NCBI GenBank assembly: GCA_966211455.1
Contig: CBIHNI010000018.1
Location: 23,820 to 87,819 of the forward strand
Direction of reading: 5' to 3'
Length of the DNA: 64,000 bases
Source of the DNA: 21-14-0-10-47-8 sp966211455
GTDB lineage: Bacteria; Bdellovibrionota; Bdellovibrionia; Bdellovibrionales; Bdellovibrionaceae
The number at the start of each line of letters is the position of its first letter. Position 1 is the first letter of the stretch. Both the position numbers and the translations under genes were made by a program. The notes under the pieces were generated by a model, which saw only the letters and a program-made list of their open reading frames with translations, had not been told where the DNA came from and ran no database searches. This document shows positions 8,355-17,363 of this stretch, piece by piece.

Positions 8355-9725
8355 ATGAACGGACACGTTTACGTCAATCGCACTCTCAATTTGAAGAGGA
8401 TCCGCTACATCGGCCTCGATATGGACCATACATTGGTTCGCTATTACTCGGAGGAATTCGAGCGTCTTTCTCACTCGGTGATGAAAGAAAAATTGGTCAA
8501 AGGAAAAAACTATCCGGAAGCGGTGAAGGCTTTGCACTTTGATTACAATCTGGCGATCCGCGGCCTTGTCGTGGATCGCGAGAAGGGCCATCTGCTGAAA
8601 CTGAATCGTCACTCGGCGATTCGTGCCAGCTATCATGGTTTGGCTCCGCTGGATTTTAAGACTCAGCAGAAGATTTATAAAAGCAAATACATCGATCTGT
8701 CGGATTCCGCTTACATGGCGGTCGACACTTCGTTTTCTATTTCGCTGGCGACACTGATCGCGCAAATCATCGAACTGAAGAAGGCCAATCCGGCTTCTTA
8801 TCCCGATTTTGCCAAAATCGCGGACGATGTGCTTTATGTTTTGGATGAAGCTCACCGCGACGGTTCTTTGAAAGAGGTCGTCAAACACGATCTGGCGAAA
8901 TTCATCATCAAAGATCCGGATGTGGTGGCAGGCCTTGAAAAATTCAAGCGTCACGGAAAGAAAATTTTCGTTCTGACCAATTCGGATTTCGCTTACACGA
9001 AACTGCTTTTGGACTTTGCGATCAATCCATTTTTGAAAGAACACAAGTCCTGGATGGATCTTTTCGAGATCGTCGTGACGATGGCGCAGAAACCGCGCTT
9101 CTTCTACGACAACTTGAAATTCATGAAGGTCGATCCCGCCAACGGCACCATGGTCAATCACTGGGACAAACTGGTTCCGGGCATTTACCAGGGCGGCTGC
9201 GCCGAGATCTTCACCAAGGATCTGGGCCTTGAAGGCGACGAGATCTTGTACATCGGCGATCATATTTATGGCGATATCCTGCGCTTGAAAAAAGACTGTG
9301 GATGGCGAACGGCCATGGTGATTGAAGAGCTGGAAAAAGAAGTCGAGATGAACAAGAAGAACGAAAAGCTCATTCTTGAAATCGAAACCTTGATGAAGAA
9401 AAAAGAACCGCTTGAAGAAGAGCTGACGGATCTGATGACCCGTAAGATCGAAAAGATCGGCACGATCGACGAAACCCGCATCGAGACTTTGCAAAAGCAA
9501 ATTGCCGAAGTCGATGCGCAGATCAGCGGTCATATCAAAGTTCAGCAATCGGCTTATAATGAGCACTGGGGTCAGCTGATGCGTGCCGGAAACGAAGAAA
9601 GCTATTTCGCCTATCAGGTGGATCGCTACGCTTGCGTTTACATGCCGAAGATCGCCGACCTGTTGGCGCTGTCGCCGCGAACCTACTTCCGCGCGCCTCG
9701 CCGCCCACTGAGCCACGAATTTTAG
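8355..9725 (+). CDS. HAD-IG family 5'-nucleotidase
   Basis: Predicted cytosolic purine 5'-nucleotidase of the haloacid dehalogenase superfamily, related to eukaryotic NT5C2. The nucleophile motif is LDMDHTL (Asp22 and general acid Asp24). Motif II is the VLTNSD segment, and the metal-binding motif is YIGDHIYGDI. A Glu/Lys-rich helical insertion at about residues 320-400 is typical of the subfamily, and the C-terminus contains FAYQVDRYACVYMP. The length of 456 residues fits. It is the middle gene of rhodanese-nucleotidase-murJ, with gaps of 8 and 3 bases. Confidence 0.88.
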   Translation: MNGHVYVNRTLNLKRIRYIGLDMDHTLVRYYSEEFERLSHSVMKEKLVKGKNYPEAVKALHFDYNLAIRGLVVDREKGHLLKLNRHSAIRASYHGLAPLDFKTQQKIYKSKYIDLSDSAYMAVDTSFSISLATLIAQIIELKKANPASYPDFAKIADDVLYVLDEAHRDGSLKEVVKHDLAKFIIKDPDVVAGLEKFKRHGKKIFVLTNSDFAYTKLLLDFAINPFLKEHKSWMDLFEIVVTMAQKPRFFYDNLKFMKVDPANGTMVNHWDKLVPGIYQGGCAEIFTKDLGLEGDEILYIGDHIYGDILRLKKDCGWRTAMVIEELEKEVEMNKKNEKLILEIETLMKKKEPLEEELTDLMTRKIEKIGTIDETRIETLQKQIAEVDAQISGHIKVQQSAYNEHWGQLMRAGNEESYFAYQVDRYACVYMPKIADLLALSPRTYFRAPRRPLSHEF

Positions 9726-9728
9726 GAC

Positions 9729-11324
9729 ATGAGTTCAAGTTCGCAGACCAAAACTGAACCCAAAAAAGCAGCTTCGAAAAGCGGAGCTGCTTTGGTCGCG
9801 ATCGGCATTCTTTTAAGCCGCATCATGGGCTTGGTTCGCCAAAAGATCTTTGCTTTCTATTTCGGGAACTCGGATCTGGGCGACGCTTTTTACGCCGCTT
9901 TGAAAATTCCAAATTTCATGCAGAACCTTTTGGGCGATGGTGTTTTGTCCGCAAGCTTCATCCCCGTCTATTCGAAACTTTTGGCCGAAGGTCAAAAAGA
10001 AGAAGCCGATCGCGTCGCCGGCGTGATTGGTTCACTGCTAGCGGTGCTGAACACCTTGCTGGTCGGCATTGGCGTCGTCGCAACCCCGTGGATGATCGAT
10101 TTGATCGCGCCGGGCTTTCACGGCGAAAAACGCGATCTGACCATTTTGCTGGTGCAGATTTTCTTTCCGGGTACGGGCTTTTTGGTGATGTCAGCCTGGT
10201 GCTTGGGGATCTTGAACAGTCACCGCAAATTTTTTCTGTCTTACGCCGCCCCGGTGATTTGGAATATCACGATTATTTTGGTTCTGGTGATTTTCGGCAA
10301 TCGCGTCCCCGCGGATCAGCTGGTGGTTTACACCTCTTGGGGAGTGTTAGCCGGATCGGCGCTGCAGTTCCTGATTCAGGTGCCGACGGTGATGCGCAGT
10401 GCCCGTTACCTGCGCTGGAGTCTTGAAACGGTCAGCGCTCCGGTTCGCCAGGTGATGAAAAGCTTTACTCCGGTGGTGACGTCCCGTGGGGTCGTGCAGC
10501 TCAGCGCTTATGTCGATAACATTCTGGCCTCTTTGCTTCCCAGCGGTGCGGTGGCTTCTTTGGCTTATGCGCAGTCGCTTTACATGCTTCCGATCAGTCT
10601 TTTTGGCATGTCGGTTTCAGCGGCGGAACTGCCCGCGATGTCGGGTGCCGTGGGATCGGATGAAGAGATCGCCGCCCATTTGCGCAAGCGTTTAGCCGCC
10701 GGCCTTCGTCAGATTGCTTTCTTTGTGATCCCTTCGGTGGTGGGATTTTGGACTGTCGGTGACGTGATTGTCCGGGCCCTTTATCAGGGCGGCGAATTCG
10801 GTAACGACAGTGTGAATTATGTTTGGGGAGTCTTAGCCGGATCCACCGTGGGATTGCTGGCCGGAACTTTGGGCCGATTGTACTCGTCCGCATTTTATTC
10901 TTTAAAAGACACGAAGACGCCTTTGAAATTCGCGGTCATCCGCGTGATCTTGACCACAGCTCTTGGATGGATCTGCGGACTGTATCTGCCCGGCTGGTTG
11001 GGGCTGGAAGCGTCTTGGGGTACGGCAGGTCTCACCGCTTCGGCCGGTGCCGCCGGTTGGGTCGAGTTCTGGCTTTTACGCCGAAGTCTTTCACGGCGAA
11101 TCGGCGATATCTCGTTTCCAAAATTTTTTCTGGCGAAGGCTTGGTTTTCGGCGATCGTTGCCGGCAGCGCCGCATTTGGTATCAAATGGTTCTTTAATAT
11201 GAATCATCCGTTGATCGCGCTTTGCCTGGTGCTGGCCGGATTTGGAGTGATCTATTTCCCGCTGACGGCCGCGCTTGGAATCGAAGAATCCAAGCGCTAC
11301 ATGAAAAAGCTGAAACGCTTCTAA
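9729..11324 (+). CDS. murJ: Lipid II flippase MurJ (MviN)
   Basis: Predicted inner-membrane flippase that moves lipid II across the membrane for peptidoglycan synthesis. After a short polar N-terminus the first helix region carries the family signature GILLSRIMGLVRQKIFA. GDAFYAALKIPNFMQNLLGDG, counted as two adjacent motifs, follows at about residues 54-75, and a dozen or more hydrophobic segments continue to residue 531. Other family features are SYAAPVIWN, LYQGGEF and YSLKDTKTP. The ATG follows the preceding stop by 3 bases. Transcription meets the lipoprotein gene head-on, with one base between the two stop codons. Confidence 0.94.
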   Translation: MSSSSQTKTEPKKAASKSGAALVAIGILLSRIMGLVRQKIFAFYFGNSDLGDAFYAALKIPNFMQNLLGDGVLSASFIPVYSKLLAEGQKEEADRVAGVIGSLLAVLNTLLVGIGVVATPWMIDLIAPGFHGEKRDLTILLVQIFFPGTGFLVMSAWCLGILNSHRKFFLSYAAPVIWNITIILVLVIFGNRVPADQLVVYTSWGVLAGSALQFLIQVPTVMRSARYLRWSLETVSAPVRQVMKSFTPVVTSRGVVQLSAYVDNILASLLPSGAVASLAYAQSLYMLPISLFGMSVSAAELPAMSGAVGSDEEIAAHLRKRLAAGLRQIAFFVIPSVVGFWTVGDVIVRALYQGGEFGNDSVNYVWGVLAGSTVGLLAGTLGRLYSSAFYSLKDTKTPLKFAVIRVILTTALGWICGLYLPGWLGLEASWGTAGLTASAGAAGWVEFWLLRRSLSRRIGDISFPKFFLAKAWFSAIVAGSAAFGIKWFFNMNHPLIALCLVLAGFGVIYFPLTAALGIEESKRYMKKLKRF

Positions 11325-11325
11325 T

Positions 11326-13260
11326 CTATTTTCCCCAAGCGCAGTAATTCGAGAATCGCGTCTCTTGCACCGAGCTCAGGTAATTGCGGCATTCATTTGT
11401 CTGGCGGCCCGACATTTCGGCGGTCGCAATCAAGCGAAAGAAACCGGACGAATGCGGATCCATCGGGATCGCATTCTTTAAGCTTCCCGGCAGCCAATTC
11501 GGTTCTTTGCGCGGAAGCAAGCTGCAGGCGTAATTTCCAACCGGCACATCTTCGATCACAAAGTTTGTGCGTTTGCCAATTTCGGCCGCGAACAGATCGG
11601 CAAAATCTTCTTCAACGTAAAGCTGGGTGCCCTGCTTGCTTTGCAGACACTGCTGTTCTTTGGCGACCAGATCAGGCCAACGACCCGAAATGATATGTCC
11701 CAGTTCGTGCGCGACGATCCCGATCCCCATCCGCGGATGCGTGATCGTTGGCCAGCTGAGATTAATCGTGTTCATCCCGCGTACGGCCGCATCGTCCAAA
11801 AATGGAAGCTTGGCCTGATCGCAGAACTCGAGAATCGGTTCCAACATTTCCGAATCATTGAAAGTCGCCGCGGCCAAAAAAATGTCGCCGAAGCTCGCGC
11901 TATTTTTCATATCGATTTGCGAAGCCTGTTTCACGGCCACATCCGAAGCCTTCACTGCATCTTGCAAACTGGTGATCCACGATTGCAGAGCTTCGTCACG
12001 CGTTGGCGGCAGAATCAACTGAACATCCAAGGGCTCCGTCAAAGAACTTTTCAGGCGCTCTTCGATCATCGATTTCGCGGTCAACTGGGTGCCAGCAAAA
12101 ACTTTTTTGAAGAGTTGCATTTGTTCGGTCGATGGCAGCGCCGCATACGAGTATGAAAGCTTGGTCGCACATGTTTGCACTGCCGATGTCAGCAGAGATT
12201 TGATGGTCGTCGGATTGGCGACGGCTTTCGCTTGCTTACTTGCCAGGTATGTTTGCTGAATTTCGCCCAAAATGGAGGCGACATCCAAAGGCAGTTTTTT
12301 AAATTCGTTCTGAACTTCGGGAACGATTAAATAACTGAGAATAAATCGCTGGCGGATCGCCATCTTAAAAATGTTTTTCTCTGTAAATGACAATGGCTGG
12401 CCGGTCATGGCTTTATTCAGGACAAGATCATCCGGCGTGCGAAACGCCATACTCGGCGCCAATTGATAAATATAATTTTTCACCAAAGAGATCGCGATGG
12501 CTTCTTGCTTGATGGCTTCAACGTAATCCAGATTTTGATAGAACATCTTGATGATCAGCTCTAAAGAATTGTCGAAGATCGGCGCATTCTGCACGACGAA
12601 ATTCAGGAAATTTTCCAGACTCAGGATCGCTGGCAGTTCGACCTGCTTGTTCTTTCCTAAGATCTGCGCCAGCTTTTCACGGTCAAACTTTAAGCGACCA
12701 TTGCTATCCGTGGTCACCGACGGCATATAGGTATTCAGTTTATTGGCCGCGCGCGCCGCTAAAACGAAAGCGGCTTTTTCCGGTGTGAGTTCGATCTGTC
12801 CGGGCGCCGCAAACATTTGTTTAAAGTACTGGTCGCGCAGCAGGGCTTGATGAATGACCCGGCCCATATAGTTCTGCAAAGGCTTGCGCACTTTATCGAT
12901 GACAACGGTGACGGCGGCACCTTCGGCGTCAGCTGACAATTCAAAAGGATGCGCTAATGGATTGTTGCGACCACAAAGACTTTTAATACACTGCAGGTCC
13001 AAAGAATCCGAGCTCGAGCCTGGCTCTGGAGATGTGCCTGGAACAAAATCGATTGGCAGACCGCTGGGTCCCGCCGGGACGGAAGGCGTTGTCGAATCGG
13101 TTGGAAGATTTTGTGAAACATCCCCGGGCAAGTTGGGTGAATTTGCCAAGCGATTGGAAGCCGGAGTTTCCGAGCGAAACTGACAAGATGCGACCGTCGA
13201 AAGAATCAACAACCCAAACAATAATTTCAGAACACGCACCACAGCTGCCCCCAGCTTCAT
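11326..13260 (-). CDS. Large lipoprotein with zinc-metallopeptidase motif
   Basis: A hydrophobic signal ends in the lipobox VASC (Cys26), so the protein is probably anchored in an envelope membrane. It is followed by a Pro/Ser/Thr-rich linker to about residue 85. The mostly helical body is not recognisable. Near the C-terminus, IVAHELGHIISG places a zincin-type HExxH at residues 518-522, which suggests a metallopeptidase; a following Glu-containing stretch (YVEEDFADLFAAE) could supply the third ligand. It lies 70 bases downstream of the M14 carboxypeptidase gene on the same strand, so the two may form a protein-degrading pair. The family assignment is uncertain. Confidence 0.75.
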   Translation of the reverse strand: MKLGAAVVRVLKLLFGLLILSTVASCQFRSETPASNRLANSPNLPGDVSQNLPTDSTTPSVPAGPSGLPIDFVPGTSPEPGSSSDSLDLQCIKSLCGRNNPLAHPFELSADAEGAAVTVVIDKVRKPLQNYMGRVIHQALLRDQYFKQMFAAPGQIELTPEKAAFVLAARAANKLNTYMPSVTTDSNGRLKFDREKLAQILGKNKQVELPAILSLENFLNFVVQNAPIFDNSLELIIKMFYQNLDYVEAIKQEAIAISLVKNYIYQLAPSMAFRTPDDLVLNKAMTGQPLSFTEKNIFKMAIRQRFILSYLIVPEVQNEFKKLPLDVASILGEIQQTYLASKQAKAVANPTTIKSLLTSAVQTCATKLSYSYAALPSTEQMQLFKKVFAGTQLTAKSMIEERLKSSLTEPLDVQLILPPTRDEALQSWITSLQDAVKASDVAVKQASQIDMKNSASFGDIFLAAATFNDSEMLEPILEFCDQAKLPFLDDAAVRGMNTINLSWPTITHPRMGIGIVAHELGHIISGRWPDLVAKEQQCLQSKQGTQLYVEEDFADLFAAEIGKRTNFVIEDVPVGNYACSLLPRKEPNWLPGSLKNAIPMDPHSSGFFRLIATAEMSGRQTNECRNYLSSVQETRFSNYCAWGK

Positions 13261-13330
13261 TTATTGAACATCGCGGTTCAACTATGCAGGGGGCGGGCCA
13301 AAATGCTTTGTAAATTTGACTGTCTAGAAA

Positions 13331-14218
13331 CTATTCGATGTGAAGATCAAGAGAGCGCAATCCCAATTGGCAACGGCCGGTGAATTCGTGCTTTTCCGCT
13401 CTGGCGGTCGGTGCGACTTCGAACATTTTGCGCAGACCCGGAATGTTTGCTTTCACCATGGCATCCAGCTGCTTCACGTTCGGCGCATGCGTTTGACCCA
13501 GCTCGAACAAGATCGACCAGATTCCATGCTTCCAGTATGCGTAATCTTCGAAAGCCCCGTCAGCCGGATAGATGACTTCGGTGGAATTTCCGGTTTGGTA
13601 CTGGCTGGCTGAAGTCGCCACCTGCACCAAGTTCATAAAGATCGGCGTATAAGGAGTATCCAGATCGTAAGTCGAAATACCCCACGGGAAAACCGCGGCC
13701 GGCCAATAGGTGTGCAAGGTTGCCGACACCACGATGTTTTCGTTTTGCAGGAAATCCGCTAGCGCACGTGTGCTGCGCGAATGGAATGGACCTTCGGTTC
13801 CGCAAGGCCCCGGATAATCGCGATTCGGATCGATGGATTCGCCATTCACGCGCTCCCATCTTTGACGAATGTCATAGCCATCAATGTTCAGCACCGGAAT
13901 CACATACATGGTCTGCCCCTGGATCGGCGCCTGTGCGATCGCTTCGGCAAAGTTCAGCGCGATTTCAGTCGAGCCGTACTCATTTCCATGATGGGTGCCC
14001 ACGACCAAGTTGTGCACGGAACCGCTTCCAAGTTTGATTCCTTCGATGGCAACACCCGTGTCTGAATAGCCCAAGGTGAAGAGCTCTGCCGTTTGCGGAT
14101 AGGTCTTCGCTAACTGGTGAAGATAATCAGTTACGTCCTTGTATTTGCGAGTGGTCGATACGTCCGCACTCGCGATGCTAACGAAGGTCAGCACCCATGC
14201 GATGAGAGTGGTTTTCAT
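13331..14218 (-). CDS. Exported M14-family zinc carboxypeptidase
   Basis: Predicted secreted or periplasmic peptidase removing C-terminal amino acids, or acting on peptidoglycan peptides as some M14 members do. A signal peptide is clear, with probable cleavage after IASA (residue 18). Zinc ligands are His77 and Glu80 in THHGNEYGSTE and His169 in SATLHTYW; the catalytic Glu is probably Glu239 in ILFELGQTH. NIDGYDIRQRWERVN and DPNRDYPG are typical substrate-site motifs. The length of 295 residues equals one catalytic domain without a propeptide. GGAGG lies upstream of the ATG. It is followed by the HELGH lipoprotein gene. Confidence 0.88.
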   Translation of the reverse strand: MKTTLIAWVLTFVSIASADVSTTRKYKDVTDYLHQLAKTYPQTAELFTLGYSDTGVAIEGIKLGSGSVHNLVVGTHHGNEYGSTEIALNFAEAIAQAPIQGQTMYVIPVLNIDGYDIRQRWERVNGESIDPNRDYPGPCGTEGPFHSRSTRALADFLQNENIVVSATLHTYWPAAVFPWGISTYDLDTPYTPIFMNLVQVATSASQYQTGNSTEVIYPADGAFEDYAYWKHGIWSILFELGQTHAPNVKQLDAMVKANIPGLRKMFEVAPTARAEKHEFTGRCQLGLRSLDLHIE

Positions 14219-14293
14219 AAGGTGGAGCCTCCTTGCTCACGCCCCTACTTCAGTACGGCGCTAGCAAAATGGCAAGGCCAGCTCCTATCAAAT

Positions 14294-15028
14294 TTATTTC
14301 TCTCTTGTATAAAAAACTAAGTAGTCACGCATGCCGATTTGATTCACGAATCCGATTGTTTCACCAGTTTCGAATCTCTTTCGATAGTTAGCGCGTGCTG
14401 ACTGCATAATCAGGCATCCGAACGGACCTAGACCTGTCTGATCGACTCCTTCAACAATGCATTTTTGTGGCATATCTTTCTCTTGTTCGCGGGCGCGCGG
14501 AAAATCCGTCAGAGAAAAACTGGTCGCCTGGACCTGGACTTTGGCATTGAATCTTGTCGCGAAATTTTGATGAATCATCTGAACCGCGTAACTTGTCGGA
14601 ACGATCACGGCCACACGATGCGCTTGTTGAAGCGCGTTCTGGATTCCTTGCGCGAAACCATCGACATCGTCTTTGGTTTCAACTTTTTGTACATCTGCAA
14701 ACACATCGCTTTGCAGTTCGTGATCCATGACAACAGTGTCGTAGCTCATCCCCGCTTCTTGATCGTGCTTCAAAAACTCTTTCCAAATTTCGTAATGCTC
14801 GGGCTTGTCGGGATCGACTCCTAAGAACAGAACCGGGCTGTTTTTGATCTCTTCGCGCAATCGCAAAAGCATGGCGTTCGCCAGCACCGTATGGCTCTCA
14901 AATTTGCTTATTTTGATTTTAGGGATAGGTCTTGGCTGAATCCCGTAATAAATCATCGTTGTGACGCCAGCCAAAGCGACCAAACCCACCAAAATCCAAT
15001 AAATTTTCTTTCCCATGGGCCCATCCAT
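14294..15028 (-). CDS. Hypothetical membrane-anchored protein
   Basis: I do not recognise the family. One hydrophobic segment at about residues 9-27 (IYWILVGLVALAGVTTMIYYG) would anchor it in the inner membrane, with some 215 residues in the periplasm. The soluble part alternates hydrophobic strands and helices (VLFLGVDPD, VAVIVPTSYAVQMIHQ), which suggests an alpha/beta fold resembling periplasmic binding proteins. This is a weak structural impression only. A second ATG at 15016 could be the true start. It is divergent from the pantothenate operon. Confidence 0.65.
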   Translation of the reverse strand: MDGPMGKKIYWILVGLVALAGVTTMIYYGIQPRPIPKIKISKFESHTVLANAMLLRLREEIKNSPVLFLGVDPDKPEHYEIWKEFLKHDQEAGMSYDTVVMDHELQSDVFADVQKVETKDDVDGFAQGIQNALQQAHRVAVIVPTSYAVQMIHQNFATRFNAKVQVQATSFSLTDFPRAREQEKDMPQKCIVEGVDQTGLGPFGCLIMQSARANYRKRFETGETIGFVNQIGMRDYLVFYTREK

Positions 15029-15034
15029 AGGCTA

Positions 15035-15062
15035 TTGACTTGCCTTTGAAAAGGACTAAATT
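15035..15062 (+). promoter_or_regulatory. Candidate sigma70 promoter of the pantothenate/CoA operon
   Basis: TTGACT (15035-15040) and TAAATT (15057-15062) are separated by 16 bases, and the first gene starts 36 bases downstream. The match is four or five of six at each box. It is the only such pair seen in the 69-base divergent gap. Confidence 0.45.
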
Positions 15063-15097
15063 GGGTCCACAGGACTTGATCTGAAAGGACAGGTACC

Positions 15098-15820
15098 ATG
15101 GTTCAAAATCAAAGGTATTTCATTGCCGGTTCGGGTCGAACCGCGCGACATTTTGCCCACTATTTCCACAAACTTGGTTTGAATTTCAATCAATGGGATC
15201 GCTCTCAGCCGCGCGAGCTCTTGCAAAGCCGCCTTGCACAAAGCACCCATGTTCTGCTGCTAATTTCAGATAGCGCCATCGAAAGCTTCTACCGCGAGCA
15301 TCTTCATCACTACACCGGTTCAGTTCTGCATTTTTCCGGAGCTTTGGAAATCCCCGGTGTCGAGTCCGCGCATCCGTTGATGACTTTTGCGCAGGATCTT
15401 TACGATCTTGAAACTTATAAAAAGATTCCGTTCGTCACCACGTCGAAAAAGCCCGCGAGCAAACTTTTGCCGGGCTTGCCAAATTCTGTGCACGCGATCT
15501 CTGCGGACAAGAAAGCTTATTATCACGCGCTTTGCGTGATGAGTGGAAACTTCACCACTTTGCTGTGGCAGAAATTGTCGGCAGGCTTGAAAGATCTAGG
15601 GCTGCCTGATGGCGTTGAGTCCGTTTACCGCAAACAGATCTTTCAGAACATGGCGCACGATTTATCCGGTGCGCTGACCGGACCGATCGCCCGTCACGAT
15701 TTGCCTACGGTGATTCGCAACGATCAGGCTTTGCGAAACGATCCTTACCAACAAATTTATCGGGCCTTTTTAGCTGTTCATTACCCCGAAGCTTTATCGA
15801 AGCTGGAAGGTGCAACATGA
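15098..15820 (+). CDS. Rossmann-fold/DUF2520-like protein, candidate ketopantoate reductase
   Basis: The N-terminus YFIAGSGRTARHFAHYF is a dinucleotide-binding Rossmann motif, and the helical second half resembles DUF2520 or ProC-like dehydrogenases (AYYHALCVMSGNFTTLLWQK). Its stop overlaps the panB start (ATGA). It heads an operon that otherwise holds every pantothenate step after 2-oxoisovalerate except ketopantoate reductase. I infer that it reduces 2-dehydropantoate to pantoate with NADPH in place of PanE. The residues typical of PanE are not obvious, so this rests on fold and context. AAAGGACAGG lies ahead of the ATG. Confidence 0.7.
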   Translation: MVQNQRYFIAGSGRTARHFAHYFHKLGLNFNQWDRSQPRELLQSRLAQSTHVLLLISDSAIESFYREHLHHYTGSVLHFSGALEIPGVESAHPLMTFAQDLYDLETYKKIPFVTTSKKPASKLLPGLPNSVHAISADKKAYYHALCVMSGNFTTLLWQKLSAGLKDLGLPDGVESVYRKQIFQNMAHDLSGALTGPIARHDLPTVIRNDQALRNDPYQQIYRAFLAVHYPEALSKLEGAT

Positions 15821-16602
15821 AAATACAAGACTTTGCTTTGAAGAAACAAAAGGGACAAAAAATTTCGATGCTGACCTGCTATGATTACAGCTTTGCGCGA
15901 ATCATGGCGGATTCCGAAGTCGACGTGCTTCTGGTTGGCGACAGTCTTGCGATGACCATGCACGGACACGGCAGCACTTTGAACGCAACCGTCAACATGA
16001 TGGCTTTGCACACGGCGGCCGTTGCCCGGGGCGCGGGAAATAAATTTATCGTCGGCGATCTTCCATTCCTCACTTTCCGCAAAGGGCTCACCAGCAATAT
16101 GGAAGCCATCGGCAAAATCATGCGCGCCGGCGCCAATGCGGTGAAGCTCGAAGGAGCCAAAGGAAATCTCGAGCTTGTTCGTCACGTCGTGGACTCGGGC
16201 GTGCCGGTGATGGGTCACTTGGGGTTGACTCCGCAATCGGTCAACCAACTGGGTGGCTTCAAGGTTCAAGGAAAAGACAAGCGTGATCACGATGAGATCG
16301 TCAAAGATGCTTTGGCTTTGGAAAAGGCCGGCTGCTTTTCTTTGGTTCTAGAATGTGTCCCGGCCGAACTTGCGAAAGAAATCACTTCGAAGCTTGGCAT
16401 CCCGACCATCGGCATTGGCGCAGGCATCGGATGCGACGGACAAGTCTTGGTTCTGCAAGACATGCTGGGCATGAATAAAGAGTTTCATCCCAAGTTTTTA
16501 CGAACCTACATGAAGGGCTTTGACATGATCAAAGATGCTTTCAATCAGTATCACCGCGATGTCGTGACCGAAAAGTTCCCATCGAAGGAAGAGAGCTACT
16601 GA
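15817..16602 (+). CDS. panB: 3-methyl-2-oxobutanoate hydroxymethyltransferase
   Basis: Transfers a hydroxymethyl group from methylenetetrahydrofolate to 2-oxoisovalerate, giving ketopantoate. The sequence has the family hallmarks MLTCYDYSFARI, LLVGDSLAM, the region around FIVGDLPFLTF, NAVKLEGA, and VPVMGHLGLTPQSV. Metal-binding acidic residues in VGDSL and VGDLPF are present. The length of 261 residues is normal. It overlaps the preceding gene by four bases (ATGA) and panC by one (TGATG), so the operon is translationally coupled. Confidence 0.95.
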   Translation: MKIQDFALKKQKGQKISMLTCYDYSFARIMADSEVDVLLVGDSLAMTMHGHGSTLNATVNMMALHTAAVARGAGNKFIVGDLPFLTFRKGLTSNMEAIGKIMRAGANAVKLEGAKGNLELVRHVVDSGVPVMGHLGLTPQSVNQLGGFKVQGKDKRDHDEIVKDALALEKAGCFSLVLECVPAELAKEITSKLGIPTIGIGAGIGCDGQVLVLQDMLGMNKEFHPKFLRTYMKGFDMIKDAFNQYHRDVVTEKFPSKEESY

Positions 16603-17363
16603 TGGCGCTGATCATTCGCACCGCCGAGGAGATGATGCTCTGGCGGCAAAAACAAGAGCACAAAGCTTTGATCGGATTTGTTCCGACCATGGGGGCCCTT
16701 CATCACGGCCACGAAGTTCTGCTGGAGCAAGCGGCCTGCGACAATGATTTGGTCGTACTGAGCATTTATGTAAATCCGACCCAATTCAATGACAAAAAGG
16801 ATTTTGAAAAGTATCCGATCACATGGGATGCGGATGTCGCCATGGCGGAAAAAAACAAAGTCGATGTGATTTTTGCGCCAGCTTTCGAGACGATTTATCC
16901 GGATGGTTACAAATTCAAGCTTCAAGAAACCGATTTCAGTCTGGATCTTTGCGGTAAGAATCGCCCCGGACACTTTGACGGTGTCTTGACGGTGGTGATG
17001 AAACTTTTGAATCTGGTGCGCCCAACTTCGGCGTATTTTGGCGAAAAGGATTTTCAGCAGCTGACCTTGATCCAAAGAATGGTTCAGGCTTTCTTTTTAC
17101 CGACGGAAATTGTTCCGGTTCCAACCGTGCGCGAAAAAGACGGACTGGCGCTGAGCTCTCGTAACGTGCGACTGACACTGGCCGAGCGTGAAGCGGCACC
17201 TTTGATTTATAAGACTTTGACCACGGCCCGCACGGCGGACGAGGCCCGCGCTATTTTTGAAAAACAGGGATGGAATGTAGATTACGTGAAGGACCTGAAT
17301 GGGCGCCGATTTGCGGCGATTCATGTCGGGGCCGTGAGGTTGATAGACAATGTCCAAATCTAA
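16602..17363 (+). CDS. panC: Pantothenate synthetase (pantoate-beta-alanine ligase)
   Basis: ATP-dependent ligase joining pantoate and beta-alanine. It has the nucleotidyltransferase motifs FVPTMGALHHGH (HxGH near residues 30-33) and SLDLCGKNRPGHFDGV. AYFGEKDFQQL and the KMSKS-like SSRNVRL are also present. The protein has 253 residues and so has a shortened C-terminal domain compared with the E. coli enzyme (about 283). It overlaps panB by one base at the start and coaBC by 14 bases at the end. Confidence 0.95.
   Translation: MALIIRTAEEMMLWRQKQEHKALIGFVPTMGALHHGHEVLLEQAACDNDLVVLSIYVNPTQFNDKKDFEKYPITWDADVAMAEKNKVDVIFAPAFETIYPDGYKFKLQETDFSLDLCGKNRPGHFDGVLTVVMKLLNLVRPTSAYFGEKDFQQLTLIQRMVQAFFLPTEIVPVPTVREKDGLALSSRNVRLTLAEREAAPLIYKTLTTARTADEARAIFEKQGWNVDYVKDLNGRRFAAIHVGAVRLIDNVQI

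Noticed and set aside
8316..9716. Open frame of 466 codons antisense to the HAD 5'-nucleotidase
   Set aside because: The plus-strand frame has clear HAD motifs. The antisense frame is rich in Phe, His and Arg, typical of a mirror of a biased coding strand.
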